A stretch of DNA of 13,910 bases from an uncultured Porphyromonadaceae bacterium (GTDB lineage Bacteria; Bacteroidota; Bacteroidia; Bacteroidales; Muribaculaceae). Below are positions 1-6,906 of the stretch, piece after piece. The notes below the pieces were generated by a model. The model was not told where the DNA came from, ran no database searches, and saw nothing but the letters and a program-made list of their open reading frames with translations. The position numbers and the translations under genes are program-made. Where the stretch lies: the NCBI GenBank assembly GCA_947175225.1, contig CAMWLX010000045.1, forward strand, positions 1 to 13,910. Reading direction: 5' to 3'. How positions within the stretch are numbered: the first letter of the stretch is position 1; every line of letters begins with the position of its first letter.

Positions 1-214
1 CCATACCCCAATCGCCATGGGCTCCTTGCAGCCCCCGCCAAACCAAAGTGCTCAGGGCAAAGATGATTCCACCTCCCCTCAGCACAATCGTCGAGTGCGA
101 AGACCTCTCATTCGGCTTGTCGATAATATTAAACTTATCAGCCACCTTAAAGTAGCACAATTCCAGTGCCAGCAGGATTACGAAGATAATCCCGTAAGTA
201 ATGTATATGTTCAT
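1..214 (-). CDS. Polyprenyl-phosphate sugar-1-phosphate transferase (WecA/WbpL/MraY-like), N-terminus only
   Basis: Seen: an open minus-strand frame starts at the ATG at 214-212 and runs off the left edge, giving about 71 residues. It begins with a hydrophobic membrane segment (IYITYGIIFVILLALELCYF) and then reads NIIDKPNERSSHSTIVLRGG. The D-x-P-(N)-x-R-x-x-H-x-x-x-x-x-R-G-G-G pattern is the first conserved cytoplasmic loop of this family. Known: these membrane enzymes move a sugar-1-phosphate from a UDP-sugar to undecaprenyl phosphate, starting O-antigen or capsule repeat-unit synthesis. Inferred: this is the initiating transferase of the locus; it is usually found just after the epimerase, which here lies about 3.7 kb upstream. 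The ATG sits 2 nt after a TAA that closes an in-frame extension of the PIN gene, as in a tight operon. The catalytic aspartates further on are outside the window, so the substrate sugar cannot be judged. Confidence 0.85.
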   Translation of the reverse strand, partial: MNIYITYGIIFVILLALELCYFKVADKFNIIDKPNERSSHSTIVLRGGGIIFALSTLVWRGLQGAHGDWGM

Positions 215-300
215 AATTAGAAATTGTTATTCAAGTAAGAACGTGGAGATGCCCTCAACCGCTGTACCTGGTACTGCAATTGAAGAATCTCCTTGGTTTG

Positions 301-1576
301 CTATTCTTCTTTTTCTGCCTTGTCTGCCACAACAACTTTTAAGGTTCCATATTTGTGGTCAATAAGACTGGAATCTGTAATAAACCTATCAAACTCAAAT
401 TCTTGCAGTTCTTCAGTGTTAATGTAGATCTCCTCACCTAAACTTACCATCAAACCATGTGTAAGCCTAGATATATTTGTCGAATACTCCAACTTTGATG
501 AAACTTTTTCTGGATTCCACATCTCCACTGAATTATTCGGTCGATACCCAATATTGGATAGACTGGATAGCCCGGCAAACGCTCTATCATATTGGGGAGT
601 CACAGGAGGTTCAAACTCGTAGCTTTGACGACTTTCATTAGGGGTATATAACTTTACTCCATCAGGAATCTAAGCGCAATGTGCAGATCGCCAGTTTGGG
701 CCGTGCCGCCATTATATATTTTAAGTTTCAATTTCTTGAAAGCATACTTGCGTATCATCTGCTGAATCACCAAAGATTCCTTCTTTCTGAAAGCCTCCAA
801 ATACTCTTTGCGCATTTGATTGAAGACTGCTTTCTGTGCCGGCGAATGCGTATTGAATTGCATAGCTAAAGCAACCTTCTGTCTTTGAATATTATCGAAA
901 TAATTTTCTTAAGTCACCTCCTCGTCTTTCTCTTCCGGGAAACGTTGCGCTTCCTCCGCAACCTTTTCATCAACCAATATTTTCAACGGCTTGAATTGCA
1001 CATGTTCCAAAACCAAGCAAGAATCATCTGTATCCTCAAACATCACCTTGGGATCAGACCTCCTGTCAGTCCATCTTGCAAGTTCCTCCTTGACCTTTTT
1101 GAGTTCCTTTTCCTCTTCAGTAGGCTCTTCAGCAGACCTGAACGTCTCATCCATCGGTAAAATATTCAATCCAGATTCTTTAGCCTTTATCAGAAGATCT
1201 GTGTCATTACTCACAACATAGACATCATCCTTAGGATAGGTTGAATGGATGACGTTCAAAAGAAATCTATCATCATTTACAGACAAATCAAAAATTTCTT
1301 TTTCATCATCTTTGATTGGGGTTTCTCTGCGATATACCAATGGAACTCTACTCGGTTGGTTCTTTAGGAGAATCGTGTTCAACTTCTCCGATATCTTCCT
1401 AGCCCTGTTTTTAGTCTGCCCTTCGAACTATCTTTGTGACCATTTATCTCGCGCAGAACAATACTAACCAAAACAATGGTGATATCATCCGTTGTATTGA
1501 GTAAATTCTTCCAAGGAATATCCTCAAAACCCTTATAGTGCAGAAATAAGTTCGTATCTAAAAATAGAAAAATCAT
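301..1576 (-). pseudogene. PIN-domain protein (PIN plus long C-terminal region), broken by two frameshifts and one stop
   Basis: Seen: three minus-strand pieces rebuild one protein of about 425 residues. Piece 1 (1576 to about 1400) starts MIFLFLDTNLFLHYKGFED with the PIN acidic residue D7 and a second, E43, in VLREINGHK. At about 1400 the frame slips in an A run; one more A gives KNRARKISEKLNTILLK. Piece 2 (to 911) carries DDRFLL and VVSNDTDLLIKAKESGL, the later acidic residues of the PIN site, followed by EEPTEEEKEL. TAA at 909-911 interrupts it; the same frame continues ENYFDNIQRQKVALAM into piece 3 (KKLKLKIYNGGTAQTGDLHI). At about 676 an extra C restores FPDGVKLYTPNESRQSYEFE and the last 100 residues, ending at TAG 301-303. 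Known: PIN domains are metal-dependent RNases. It lies 9 nt after the SIR2-like gene, so it is probably co-transcribed. Whether the lesions are real or sequencing errors is open. Confidence 0.75.
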
Positions 1577-1585
1577 TTTCTTGGA

Positions 1586-2604
1586 TTAGCTTTTTTGTCG
1601 CTCTTCAATATCTATTAGTTCTTGATGCCAAGCCCACATTTCATCAAATGTTTTAAATCCTCCATCTGGTATCGGATTAGCTTCATGAAATGCTTCCTCC
1701 GGAGTTGTGGGATAGCACCAAGTGAGATAATCCTCATTAGTTCTTCTTGGAAAACGAGCTAAACTCGACTGAAAATAATCAGTGCAATAATCGTAATGAT
1801 GCGTGTGGATGAACTTGTTCCATAATTCGCAAACCTCATCTTCAGATCTTACATCAATTAACTCAAACTGCTCCATATTACGCCTGTCAGGCGTACCCCA
1901 TGCTCCACTCATCAGTTCTATTGCAGCCTTATCAGAAACCGGAGCACTATATCCAAAAATTGTTACTCTCCAAGTTGAATCTGCATGGAGCCATTCTCTT
2001 AGCATATCCCAACTATTCTTTATGTAAGGATGAGTATGATAATTTTAGCCCCTGTAGGGAATAACAATGGAGTAGGCACAAAATAGCAACCATTCCGTTT
2101 TGAATGACTTCCGGCCGGACCACTCATATTGTACTCCTCATTATAACCAACCGCCACATTACCATGCAAGAAGCAAATTTGAAGACTTGCGCCATGCAAA
2201 TAGTTTCTCCACCATGCCTGATGCAAAAAGGGATCCCAATTGAAAGATGCGATTAAGCCTTTCGGTCTGAGAGCCATAATCATGTAATCATAAATGGTAG
2301 GTTTGTTTGGAAGATATAAGCTACTGAAATACTCGTAGATCCTATTATTCATCTCCACGAGTATAGGACCATTTTGATTTGCTGCATGGAGATTAGAGTA
2401 TAATTGCTCAAAGTTGTCAGCATACAACTCCTCTGGAACTCGCTGCAAAAGATCATTCATGAATATAACCTTTGGCAGATTGTTCATTGATGGAAGTTCA
2501 CACCCATACAATTCTTTATCTCGAATCGTTGCAGCGATACTTGCTCCTACACCAAGAATGACAACGTGTCCACCAACAGGGAACGCTACATCTTTAATAT
2601 TCAT
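1586..2604 (-). pseudogene. SIR2-like NAD-binding domain protein, one frameshift
   Basis: Seen: the frame from ATG 2604 gives VVILGVGASIAATI (residues 14-27, the GAG-A-S nucleotide-binding loop with A changed to V), TIYDYMIMALRPKGLIASFNWDPFL (Asn-Asp motif near 121-125, given as part of a longer stretch) and CFLHGNVAVGY (His 147). It stops at 2020. The next frame (to 1586) continues NYHTHPYIKNSWDMLREWLH and TIFGYSAPVSDKAAIELM. One extra A in the AAAA run near 2040 fuses them into about 339 residues, the full Sir2-like layout. Known: SIR2-like domains bind NAD+, and in several phage-defence systems (Thoeris ThsA, DSR, SIR2-HerA, SIR2-APAZ) they destroy NAD+. Its ATG overlaps the stop of the upstream gene (ATGA), and a PIN gene follows 9 nt later. 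Inferred: an NAD-consuming defence effector; no deacetylase zinc-finger cysteines are visible. The single homopolymer lesion means the gene may be intact in the living cell. Confidence 0.75.
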
Positions 2605-3047
2605 AGCTTCAGATATGATTTGATAGATAACCTAACAGTTTCATTTATACAAGTATATAGATCGATATTGGCATCAGCCGGTATTGTAGCACCACCCGCA
2701 TCTTTCTGAGGTTTTGTTTCTGACAAGTAGGCTTCCCAAGCATTATAAATGCATCGAATGAAGTTGAGTATCATTCATTATTGCAATCGGATTACCTTTT
2801 ATCAATTCTGCTTTGCCCAAATCAACGTATCTTTTTGCTAAAGGATTCTTTATAAAGTCGAATTCTGCTTTTATGTCATTTAGCAAAAAGTTATCTGTCG
2901 CATCATTTATAAAGTCCTCGACAAGCGCACGTCTTTGATTATAGGAGGGATGAGTTTCGGAGTAGAATCCTCTCGACCATGACCGTTCGATTCCCGATGG
3001 TTGCTAATATGGTGTTCCGAGTATTGTGCTCCAAAAATATCAGCCAT
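2601..3047 (-). pseudogene. Unrecognised gene immediately upstream of the SIR2-like gene, two frameshifts
   Basis: Seen: three frames read as one protein of about 148 residues. It starts MADIFGAQYSEHHISN (ATG 3047; the same frame is open further upstream). After a shift between about 3010 and 2960 it continues RSWSRGFYSETHPSYNQRRA and LVEDFINDATDNFLLNDIKA. After another shift near 2755 it ends YNAWEAYLSETKPQKDAGGA and INETVRLSIKSYLKL. The final TGA (2601-2603) overlaps the SIR2-like ATG by 4 nt (ATGA), the spacing of translationally coupled partners. The composition is hydrophilic and helical, with no membrane segment. I do not recognise the family. Inferred from the overlap: a partner, sensor or regulator of the SIR2-like protein. 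The true start is uncertain, because the region upstream is the end of a GNAT remnant. Confidence 0.45.
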
Positions 3048-3066
3048 ATACTCGTTAATATAGTTC

Positions 3067-3306
3067 TCAATCAAAGTTTCTACGAGAACATGCTTTAGTT
3101 CCTGTTGGTGAATGAAAAACACACAAGGATGCACAACCAATGATATGCTCACCATTATAGAGACAATAAAGATGGCAATTGGTATCTATTACAACTGCCT
3201 TCTGCTTCTCTCCTGTAAACACGCACCTCTAGCTCAGTTGGGTCATTAATGGAGCAATCTCAGTAAAAGCCTTTTCGGAATATGTGGTAAGTTCTTGGAT
3301 TCTCAT
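3067..3306 (-). pseudogene. GNAT acetyltransferase remnant (N-terminal half, amber stop, truncated)
   Basis: Seen: from ATG 3306 the frame reads MRIQELTTYSEKAFTEIAPL, then TAG (3229-3231), and in the same frame AVVIDTNCHLYCLYNGEHII and GCASLCVFHSPTGTKAC. This is the typical N-terminal half of a GNAT N-acetyltransferase, up to the strand before the acetyl-CoA-binding loop. The expected continuation (an I-E-D-V-V-V strand, then R-x-x-G-x-G/A) is absent: after codon KAC at 3096-3088 the sequence becomes unrelated and stops at 3067. Inferred: the gene lost its 3' half, and the break at about 3088 may mark the edge of the inserted unknown/SIR2/PIN block. It cannot make a working acetyltransferase, since the cofactor loop is missing. 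Confidence 0.6.
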
Positions 3307-3339
3307 AAATTCATTTTTGCCGGAGGTAGGATTTATTCG

Positions 3340-3414
3340 CTATCGCTCATCAAGCTTCGCAGTCGCGGAATGTATCCTGAGGTTCTCGAAGGACGGATTG
3401 CTATATTCAATCAT
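3340..3414 (-). other. Spacer between the 159-aa gene and the GNAT remnant; contains a dispersed-repeat copy
   Basis: An ATG at 3414 opens a 24-codon frame (MIEYSNPSFENLRIHSATAK..) that ends in TAG at 3340 and lies in phase with the GNAT remnant start at 3306. Within it, 3375-3393 is a copy of the CTTCGAC-type dispersed repeat. I see no protein family in it; it is probably spacer. Confidence 0.25.
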
Positions 3415-3432
3415 ACCTGCTGATCTTATATA

Positions 3433-3912
3433 TTAGTCTTTCACTACCTTCTGCATCCTTACTACACTCCAAATCCATGTAACAGTAGCAGGCAGACAAT
3501 ATTCGTTAAACACAAGCGGATGCTTCCATCGTATTTTCCAAATACGTTCCAGTTTATACTGAATAATAGCAACCTTACCCTTAGGCAATGGTCTGCAGAA
3601 CGAAGGATGCTCAACTTCGCTCTTCACCTTTTTCCCGAAAGGAGAAAGGCCTTTGCCTGATGTGATATCACAAAGAACAGAATAGAAAGTATAGCATTTC
3701 ATTTTGTGGATAAATGCTTCAGTCTTGCTAGATGCAGGCAGACAATTTGAGAATGTCATTACCTCGTCCATGCTCAAAGAACCTTCCACAAACTCTTCTC
3801 CCATCTTCCTCAACCGATAGACAACCTTGAAGTCCGCACTATCTTCTGGAATAAAGTTAAGAAATTCATTGATGACTACTGAGTCTTTATGTCCTGTAAA
3901 GTACTCTTTCAT
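3433..3912 (-). CDS. Hypothetical protein of 159 aa in the polysaccharide operon
   Basis: Seen: an intact frame from ATG 3912, 22 nt after the epimerase stop, ending TAA at 3433. The protein is rich in basic and aromatic residues, with a C-terminal part reading GKVAIIQYKLERIWKIRWKH and PLVFNEYCLPATVTWIWSVV. The last hydrophobic stretch could be a membrane-contact or membrane-proximal helix. No catalytic motif is visible to me and I do not recognise the family. The tight spacing behind the epimerase suggests co-transcription and a role in the same glycan pathway. It could also be the C-terminal part of a longer transferase whose start was lost, since it opens with an ordinary helical sequence (MKEYFTGHKDSVVINEFLNF) rather than a fold-defining N-terminus. 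No function is claimed. Confidence 0.6.
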   Translation of the reverse strand: MKEYFTGHKDSVVINEFLNFIPEDSADFKVVYRLRKMGEEFVEGSLSMDEVMTFSNCLPASSKTEAFIHKMKCYTFYSVLCDITSGKGLSPFGKKVKSEVEHPSFCRPLPKGKVAIIQYKLERIWKIRWKHPLVFNEYCLPATVTWIWSVVRMQKVVKD

Positions 3913-3934
3913 ATTGGTTAGTGAACCTGTCGAA

Positions 3935-4888
3935 CTATTTCTTCAACGATTCTGCAACACGCTTCAAACTCTCCTCAAAGCTTACGAGCTGATAGTCGAA
4001 GTCCATTTTGCTCATAGCAGGATCATAGTAATAGGTGGCAAACATCTTGTTGATTGGCTGGAGCACGAAGCTTCCCAACCATACACAGGGATTGAACAAC
4101 TTTGTGATCCATACCTTGTGGTCAAAGTAGTTTGCAAAGAAGCGGATGATCTCTACCGTGTCAGCCTGCTCACGGTTCTGTGGATAGAACGTACCACTCA
4201 ACTGACGTTCAATGGCCTGCTTCACAAACTCTGCAAGATTGTCGATATAGAGCATGCTTCTCTTGTTATGCCACTCAGGGAACACAGGAACCTTTGTCGC
4301 CAACTTTGCCAAACGAGGGAAGTTCCCTTTAGCATTAGGTCCATAAATCATGCAAGGACGAAGGATGCAGATCTTCATGCCTTCGGCAGTTTCAGGTTTA
4401 AGGTTTACATCACTTGAAACTTGAAACTTGGAACCTGAAATCAAGGCTTTTAAGCCCAACTCCGCTTGCAGCTTCGAGTCTCCATAAAACCCATTCGGAT
4501 TCTCCTTAGTCTCCTTAGTCAGCACCTCACCCTTCAGCGACTGGCTTTCATGAAACACAATCTGAGAACTCATAAATATGAACTGCTTAACTCCAGCCGC
4601 CTTCGCATGTTTAGCCAACTCAATCGTCAGGTCGCGATTCACCTTGTAATACAGCGGCTCCATCTTCGGGTCAGCATTCACATGCGCAATACCTGCCACA
4701 TGAAACACCACATCATAATCCTCATAATGAACACCCTGGTTCCTGAGTTTGTCGAAGGGCTTCCAATTATCACCCATGGTGTCCACTGCATCTATCTGGA
4801 AAGCCCCCTTTGGGCTTGTTTCCAAAATATATTTCCTGACGCTTTCGCCCACATAACTACCCGCGCCTGTTATCAATACTCTTGTCAT
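3935..4888 (-). CDS. NAD-dependent sugar-nucleotide epimerase/dehydratase (extended SDR) with two in-frame repeat insertions
   Basis: Seen: an intact 317-residue frame. The Rossmann dinucleotide motif GAGSYVG lies at residues 8-14, VFHVAGIAHV near 61-70, MSSQIVF at the catalytic Ser strand, and the YxxxK pair in FYGDSK is Y135/K139, followed by ILRPCMIYGP. Known: extended SDRs of this type act on UDP-sugars (4-epimerase or 4-reductase class). In Bacteroidales they commonly sit beside the WecA/WbpL-like transferase and supply or modify its substrate. The exact sugar is not determinable. Odd: two stretches look foreign to the fold. Residues about 44-52 (PFDKLRNQG) are encoded by a CTTCGACAAACTCAGG repeat copy. 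Residues about 150-169 (SGSKFQVSSDVNLKPETAEG) are encoded by the TTCAAG-type repeat also found just upstream of the gene. Both keep the frame and lie in surface-loop positions. Confidence 0.88.
   Translation of the reverse strand: MTRVLITGAGSYVGESVRKYILETSPKGAFQIDAVDTMGDNWKPFDKLRNQGVHYEDYDVVFHVAGIAHVNADPKMEPLYYKVNRDLTIELAKHAKAAGVKQFIFMSSQIVFHESQSLKGEVLTKETKENPNGFYGDSKLQAELGLKALISGSKFQVSSDVNLKPETAEGMKICILRPCMIYGPNAKGNFPRLAKLATKVPVFPEWHNKRSMLYIDNLAEFVKQAIERQLSGTFYPQNREQADTVEIIRFFANYFDHKVWITKLFNPCVWLGSFVLQPINKMFATYYYDPAMSKMDFDYQLVSFEESLKRVAESLKK
4383..4449. repeat. In-frame TTCAAG/GTTTAAGG-type repeat inside the epimerase gene
   Basis: The plus strand contains caggtttaaggttt followed by cacttgaaacttgaaacttg. 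The same two word types occur in the intergenic block at 4894-4991 and at 5375-5388. Inside the epimerase they encode about 20 extra residues (150-169) between the YxxxK helix and the ILRPCMIYG strand, where homologues normally have a short loop. The boundaries are approximate. Confidence 0.6.
4739..4760. repeat. CTTCGACAAACTCAGG dispersed repeat, copy in the epimerase gene
   Basis: The plus strand reads ttcctgagtttgtcgaaggg here. In the gene it codes for PFDKLRN, between the first Rossmann beta-alpha unit and the DYDVVFHVAG strand, where the family usually has less sequence. Related copies lie at 3375-3393, 3921-3935 (degenerate), 6399-6420, 9790-9808 and 10089-10107. Confidence 0.6.
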
Positions 4889-4893
4889 ATTCT

Positions 4894-5024
4894 TTTTTAG
4901 TTTAAGGTTTTAAGTTTAAGGTTCCAAGTAGTCTTCTGTTTCAAGTTCAAAGTTTCAAGTCTCTCTTGCCTTGAAACTTTGAACTTGAAACTTGTTCTTC
5001 GAACTTGTAAGGTTTGAAGAACAA
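4894..5024. repeat. TTCAAG/GTTTAAGG repeat block between the epimerase and four-helix-bundle genes
   Basis: The block is built from direct copies of agtttaaggtt (near 4897-4922), palindromic ttcaagttcaaagtttcaag units (4938-4991) and a second hairpin whose arms tgttcttc/gaagaaca bound about 4994-5024. A short related piece (acttgaaacttgaaaa, about 5376-5389) lies on the other side of the four-helix-bundle gene, so that gene is flanked by the repeat. Similar words sit inside the epimerase at 4383-4449. Confidence 0.65.
4938..4991. terminator. Perfect 22-bp-stem, 10-nt-loop hairpin
   Basis: Positions 4938-4959 are the exact reverse complement of 4970-4991; the loop is 4960-4969 (tctctcttgc). 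The stem is AT-rich. No clear U-tract follows on either strand, so a classical intrinsic terminator is not demonstrated. It may instead be an mRNA processing or stability hairpin, or the core of a palindromic mobile repeat. It lies between two genes on the minus strand, within the frame-shifted C-terminal extension of the four-helix-bundle gene. Confidence 0.5.
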
Positions 5025-5372
5025 AGACTTTGGATAAAGGCCGAAACACCTTTGCTTAAACCTATACACCTATTATACAAATCATTATATATATTCGTCA
5101 ATAAAATTCACATCACGGGCTCGAATCAGTTGAGAGCGCATTTCGCCACACGACCCCTTAGCGATATACAGGAAGTTGATAAACTCATTGTTGCCATCCC
5201 TTTCAAAACCCTCCGCGATATTGTCCATAACAAATCCTACAGCGGCATGAACCTGCTGAACAAACCGCAAATCATATTTCCAAGGCTGTTGATCAGTAGC
5301 AAAGTATATCTCCTTACATAGTCCTCGAGCCTCTTGGAAAATTCTCAATTCTTCAAAGTTATTTACTTTCAT
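4955..5372 (-). CDS. Four-helix-bundle protein of the S23 / 23S rRNA intervening-sequence family (possible frameshift near the 3' end)
   Basis: Seen: from ATG 5372 the frame reads FEELRIFQEARGLCKEIYFA, then QQVHAAVGFVMDNIAEGFER and NFLYIAKGSCGEMRSQLIRA. NIAEGFER and IAKGS are the hallmark motifs of the S23/IVS four-helix-bundle family (PF05635 type). The open frame stops early at 5085 after FIDEYI (95 aa). If the TATATATA run there had one more TA, the fourth helix would follow: YNDLYNRCIGLSKGVSAFIQ, to TGA at 4955-4957, close to the usual length of about 120 aa plus a tail encoded by the repeat block. Known: the family occurs in rRNA insertions, beside diversity-generating retroelements (Avd), and as solitary genes; its cellular role is unclear. 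Repeats flank it on both sides, which suggests gene and repeats form a mobile cassette. Confidence 0.8.
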
Positions 5373-5413
5373 CTACTTGAAACTTGAAAATGCTCACCTC
5401 CAAGTTCTCACCT

Positions 5414-6662
5414 TTACTTCTCCAAAGCCTCAGGGTGCAGCATGAAATCGAATAGCCCCAGAATCTCTATCCCTTCCTCATTCATCCAGCCACCATGGTT
5501 ATCACACACAACAATCACCTTACGGAAATGATCCGGTATCTTCATGAGCGAGCGTTGCTCCTGCAAAGTCTTCTCACGAGTAGCAGGGCGTATGCCGACT
5601 GAATATACCATCGCTTAGGAGCCTTGTTCACCACAAAGTCAACCTCCAGATTCTTTCTCACCCATTTGCCATTCACCTGCTCCCAAGTCTCCACCAAACC
5701 TACGTCCACCGAGTAACCTCGCAGAACCAACTCGTTGTAAATGACATTCTCCATCAGATGCGTCTCTTCCTCCTGTCGGAATCCAAGCACCACACTACGG
5801 ATACCCGAATCCTCGAAGAAATACTTCGTCTCCGTACCTATATACTTCCTGCCCTTCACATCATACCTCAATGCCTCTGAGATGATAAAAGCATCCATCA
5901 GAGACCGATATATGCCTTTATGGTATCCTGCGTCATAGACGTTCCATTCGAGCAGAAAGTATCAGCTATTCGCTTAGGATTGGTACTCGAACCGTACCCG
6001 AAGCCCGTACCAGTTCGCGCAACCTCTCAGCCTTCCTCAGGTGATTACGCTCAATGACATCCCTCAGATAGGTAGCCTCAAATACCGTGTTTATTCTCCT
6101 CATCGCTATGCATCAGCACTACCTGCGGCAGACCACCATACCTGCAGTACAGATGGAACGCATCCTGCTTGTCGCCTCCTTGATAATCATAGAACTCAGC
6201 AAACGATAATGGATGTATCCGGATTTCCTATCCGCGACCGCGAAATTCTGTAATCACATCTTTCGACAGGAACTTGGCATTTGATCCCGTCACGTACACA
6301 TCCACATTCTGCAGCTTCAGAAACGAGTTCAGCACATCCTCAAACTCAGGCACCAACTGAACCTCGTCCAGCAGCACGTAATGATGTCCGTCCTCAGGTC
6401 CTCTTGAGCTTGTCGAAAGCCCAAATCGACCATAGATGTACTCCAAAAGTGCATCCGGATCCCTCAGTTTTCTATTCAGACGGTTCTCCAAATCCACCTC
6501 AATGATATGATCAGCCCCAACGCCATGTTCCAGCAGATAGCCCCGGAACAAAGTAAACAGAAGGAACGACTTGCCGCACCTGCGAACACCGGTAATAATT
6601 TTAATCATCCCATTACCCTCAGATTGAATCAATTTATCCAGATATTGCTGACGCAAAAACAT
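5414..6662 (-). pseudogene. AAA-family ATP-binding protein with DUF4143-type C-terminus, multiply disrupted
   Basis: Seen: start at ATG 6662 (MFLRQQYLDKLI). Walker A is IITGVRRCGKSFLL (K31, S32) and Walker B HYVLLDEVQ, followed by the sensor-like DVYVTGSNAKFLS. TAG at 6228-6230 interrupts the conserved GRG-x-EIRIHPLSFAEFYDY. TGA at 6078-6080 follows, in a region needing two compensating shifts. Shifts near 5990, 5905 and 5595 then separate STNPKRIADTF, MDAFIISEALRYDVKGRKYI, HLMENVIYNELVLRGYSVDV, LEVDFVVN, WYIQSAYAL and the C-terminal KVIVVCDNHGGWMNEEGIEI. Concatenated, these match the usual domain order of the family (about 400 aa). Known: a widespread, expanded, poorly understood ATPase family in Bacteroidales with a nuclease-like C-terminal domain. 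Extra: a CTTCGACAAGCTCA repeat copy adds GLSTSSRGPEDG just before Walker B. A promoter-like site upstream suggests its own transcript. As it stands it cannot make a full protein. Confidence 0.85.
6399..6420. repeat. CTTCGACAAGCTCA dispersed repeat, copy in the ATPase gene
   Basis: The plus strand reads cctcttgagcttgtcgaaag. It encodes LSTSSRG in a loop between YGRFG and the HHYVLLDEVQ Walker B strand, which in relatives is short. The reading phase differs from the epimerase copy (TCG-ACA versus TTC-GAC), so the repeat is tolerated in more than one frame. Confidence 0.55.
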
Positions 6663-6724
6663 ATTTCTATTCGATTTATTTGTGAATATCACATATACTT
6701 TTTCCAGCGAATACGCAAATCCAA

Positions 6725-6761
6725 CAAACATATCACCTACTTTTTACGCTTTTTATCCAAA
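6725..6761 (-). promoter_or_regulatory. Bacteroidetes-type promoter candidate for the ATPase gene
   Basis: On the minus strand TATGTTTG (6732-6725) fits the TAnnTTTG -7 element of Bacteroidetes, and a TTTG (6761-6758) lies upstream. The 25-nt gap is longer than the usual 19-21, so the upstream box is doubtful. The site is about 63 nt before the ATPase ATG at 6662, in the spacer after the VanZ-like gene. Confidence 0.35.
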
Positions 6762-6906
6762 TTGCACAGTCAATCGCGCACTTTTGCAAGTATTACACCT
6801 TATCAAACCAATGGCAGCACAGCATCTTGCTGTATGCCACCACTACATTCTCGCCACGAAACAGACTGTACTTCCAGATGTTGCGCCATAAGCCTTCCGT
6901 ATTCCT

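Noticed and set aside
108..121. cggcttgtcgata as another copy of the CTTCGAC repeat.
   Set aside because: It encodes the conserved IIDKPNE motif of the WecA/WbpL family, so the similarity is coincidental.
3827..4900. Plus-strand frames 3827-4417 and 4466-4900.
   Set aside because: Both lie opposite the intact epimerase, and no motifs are seen in them.
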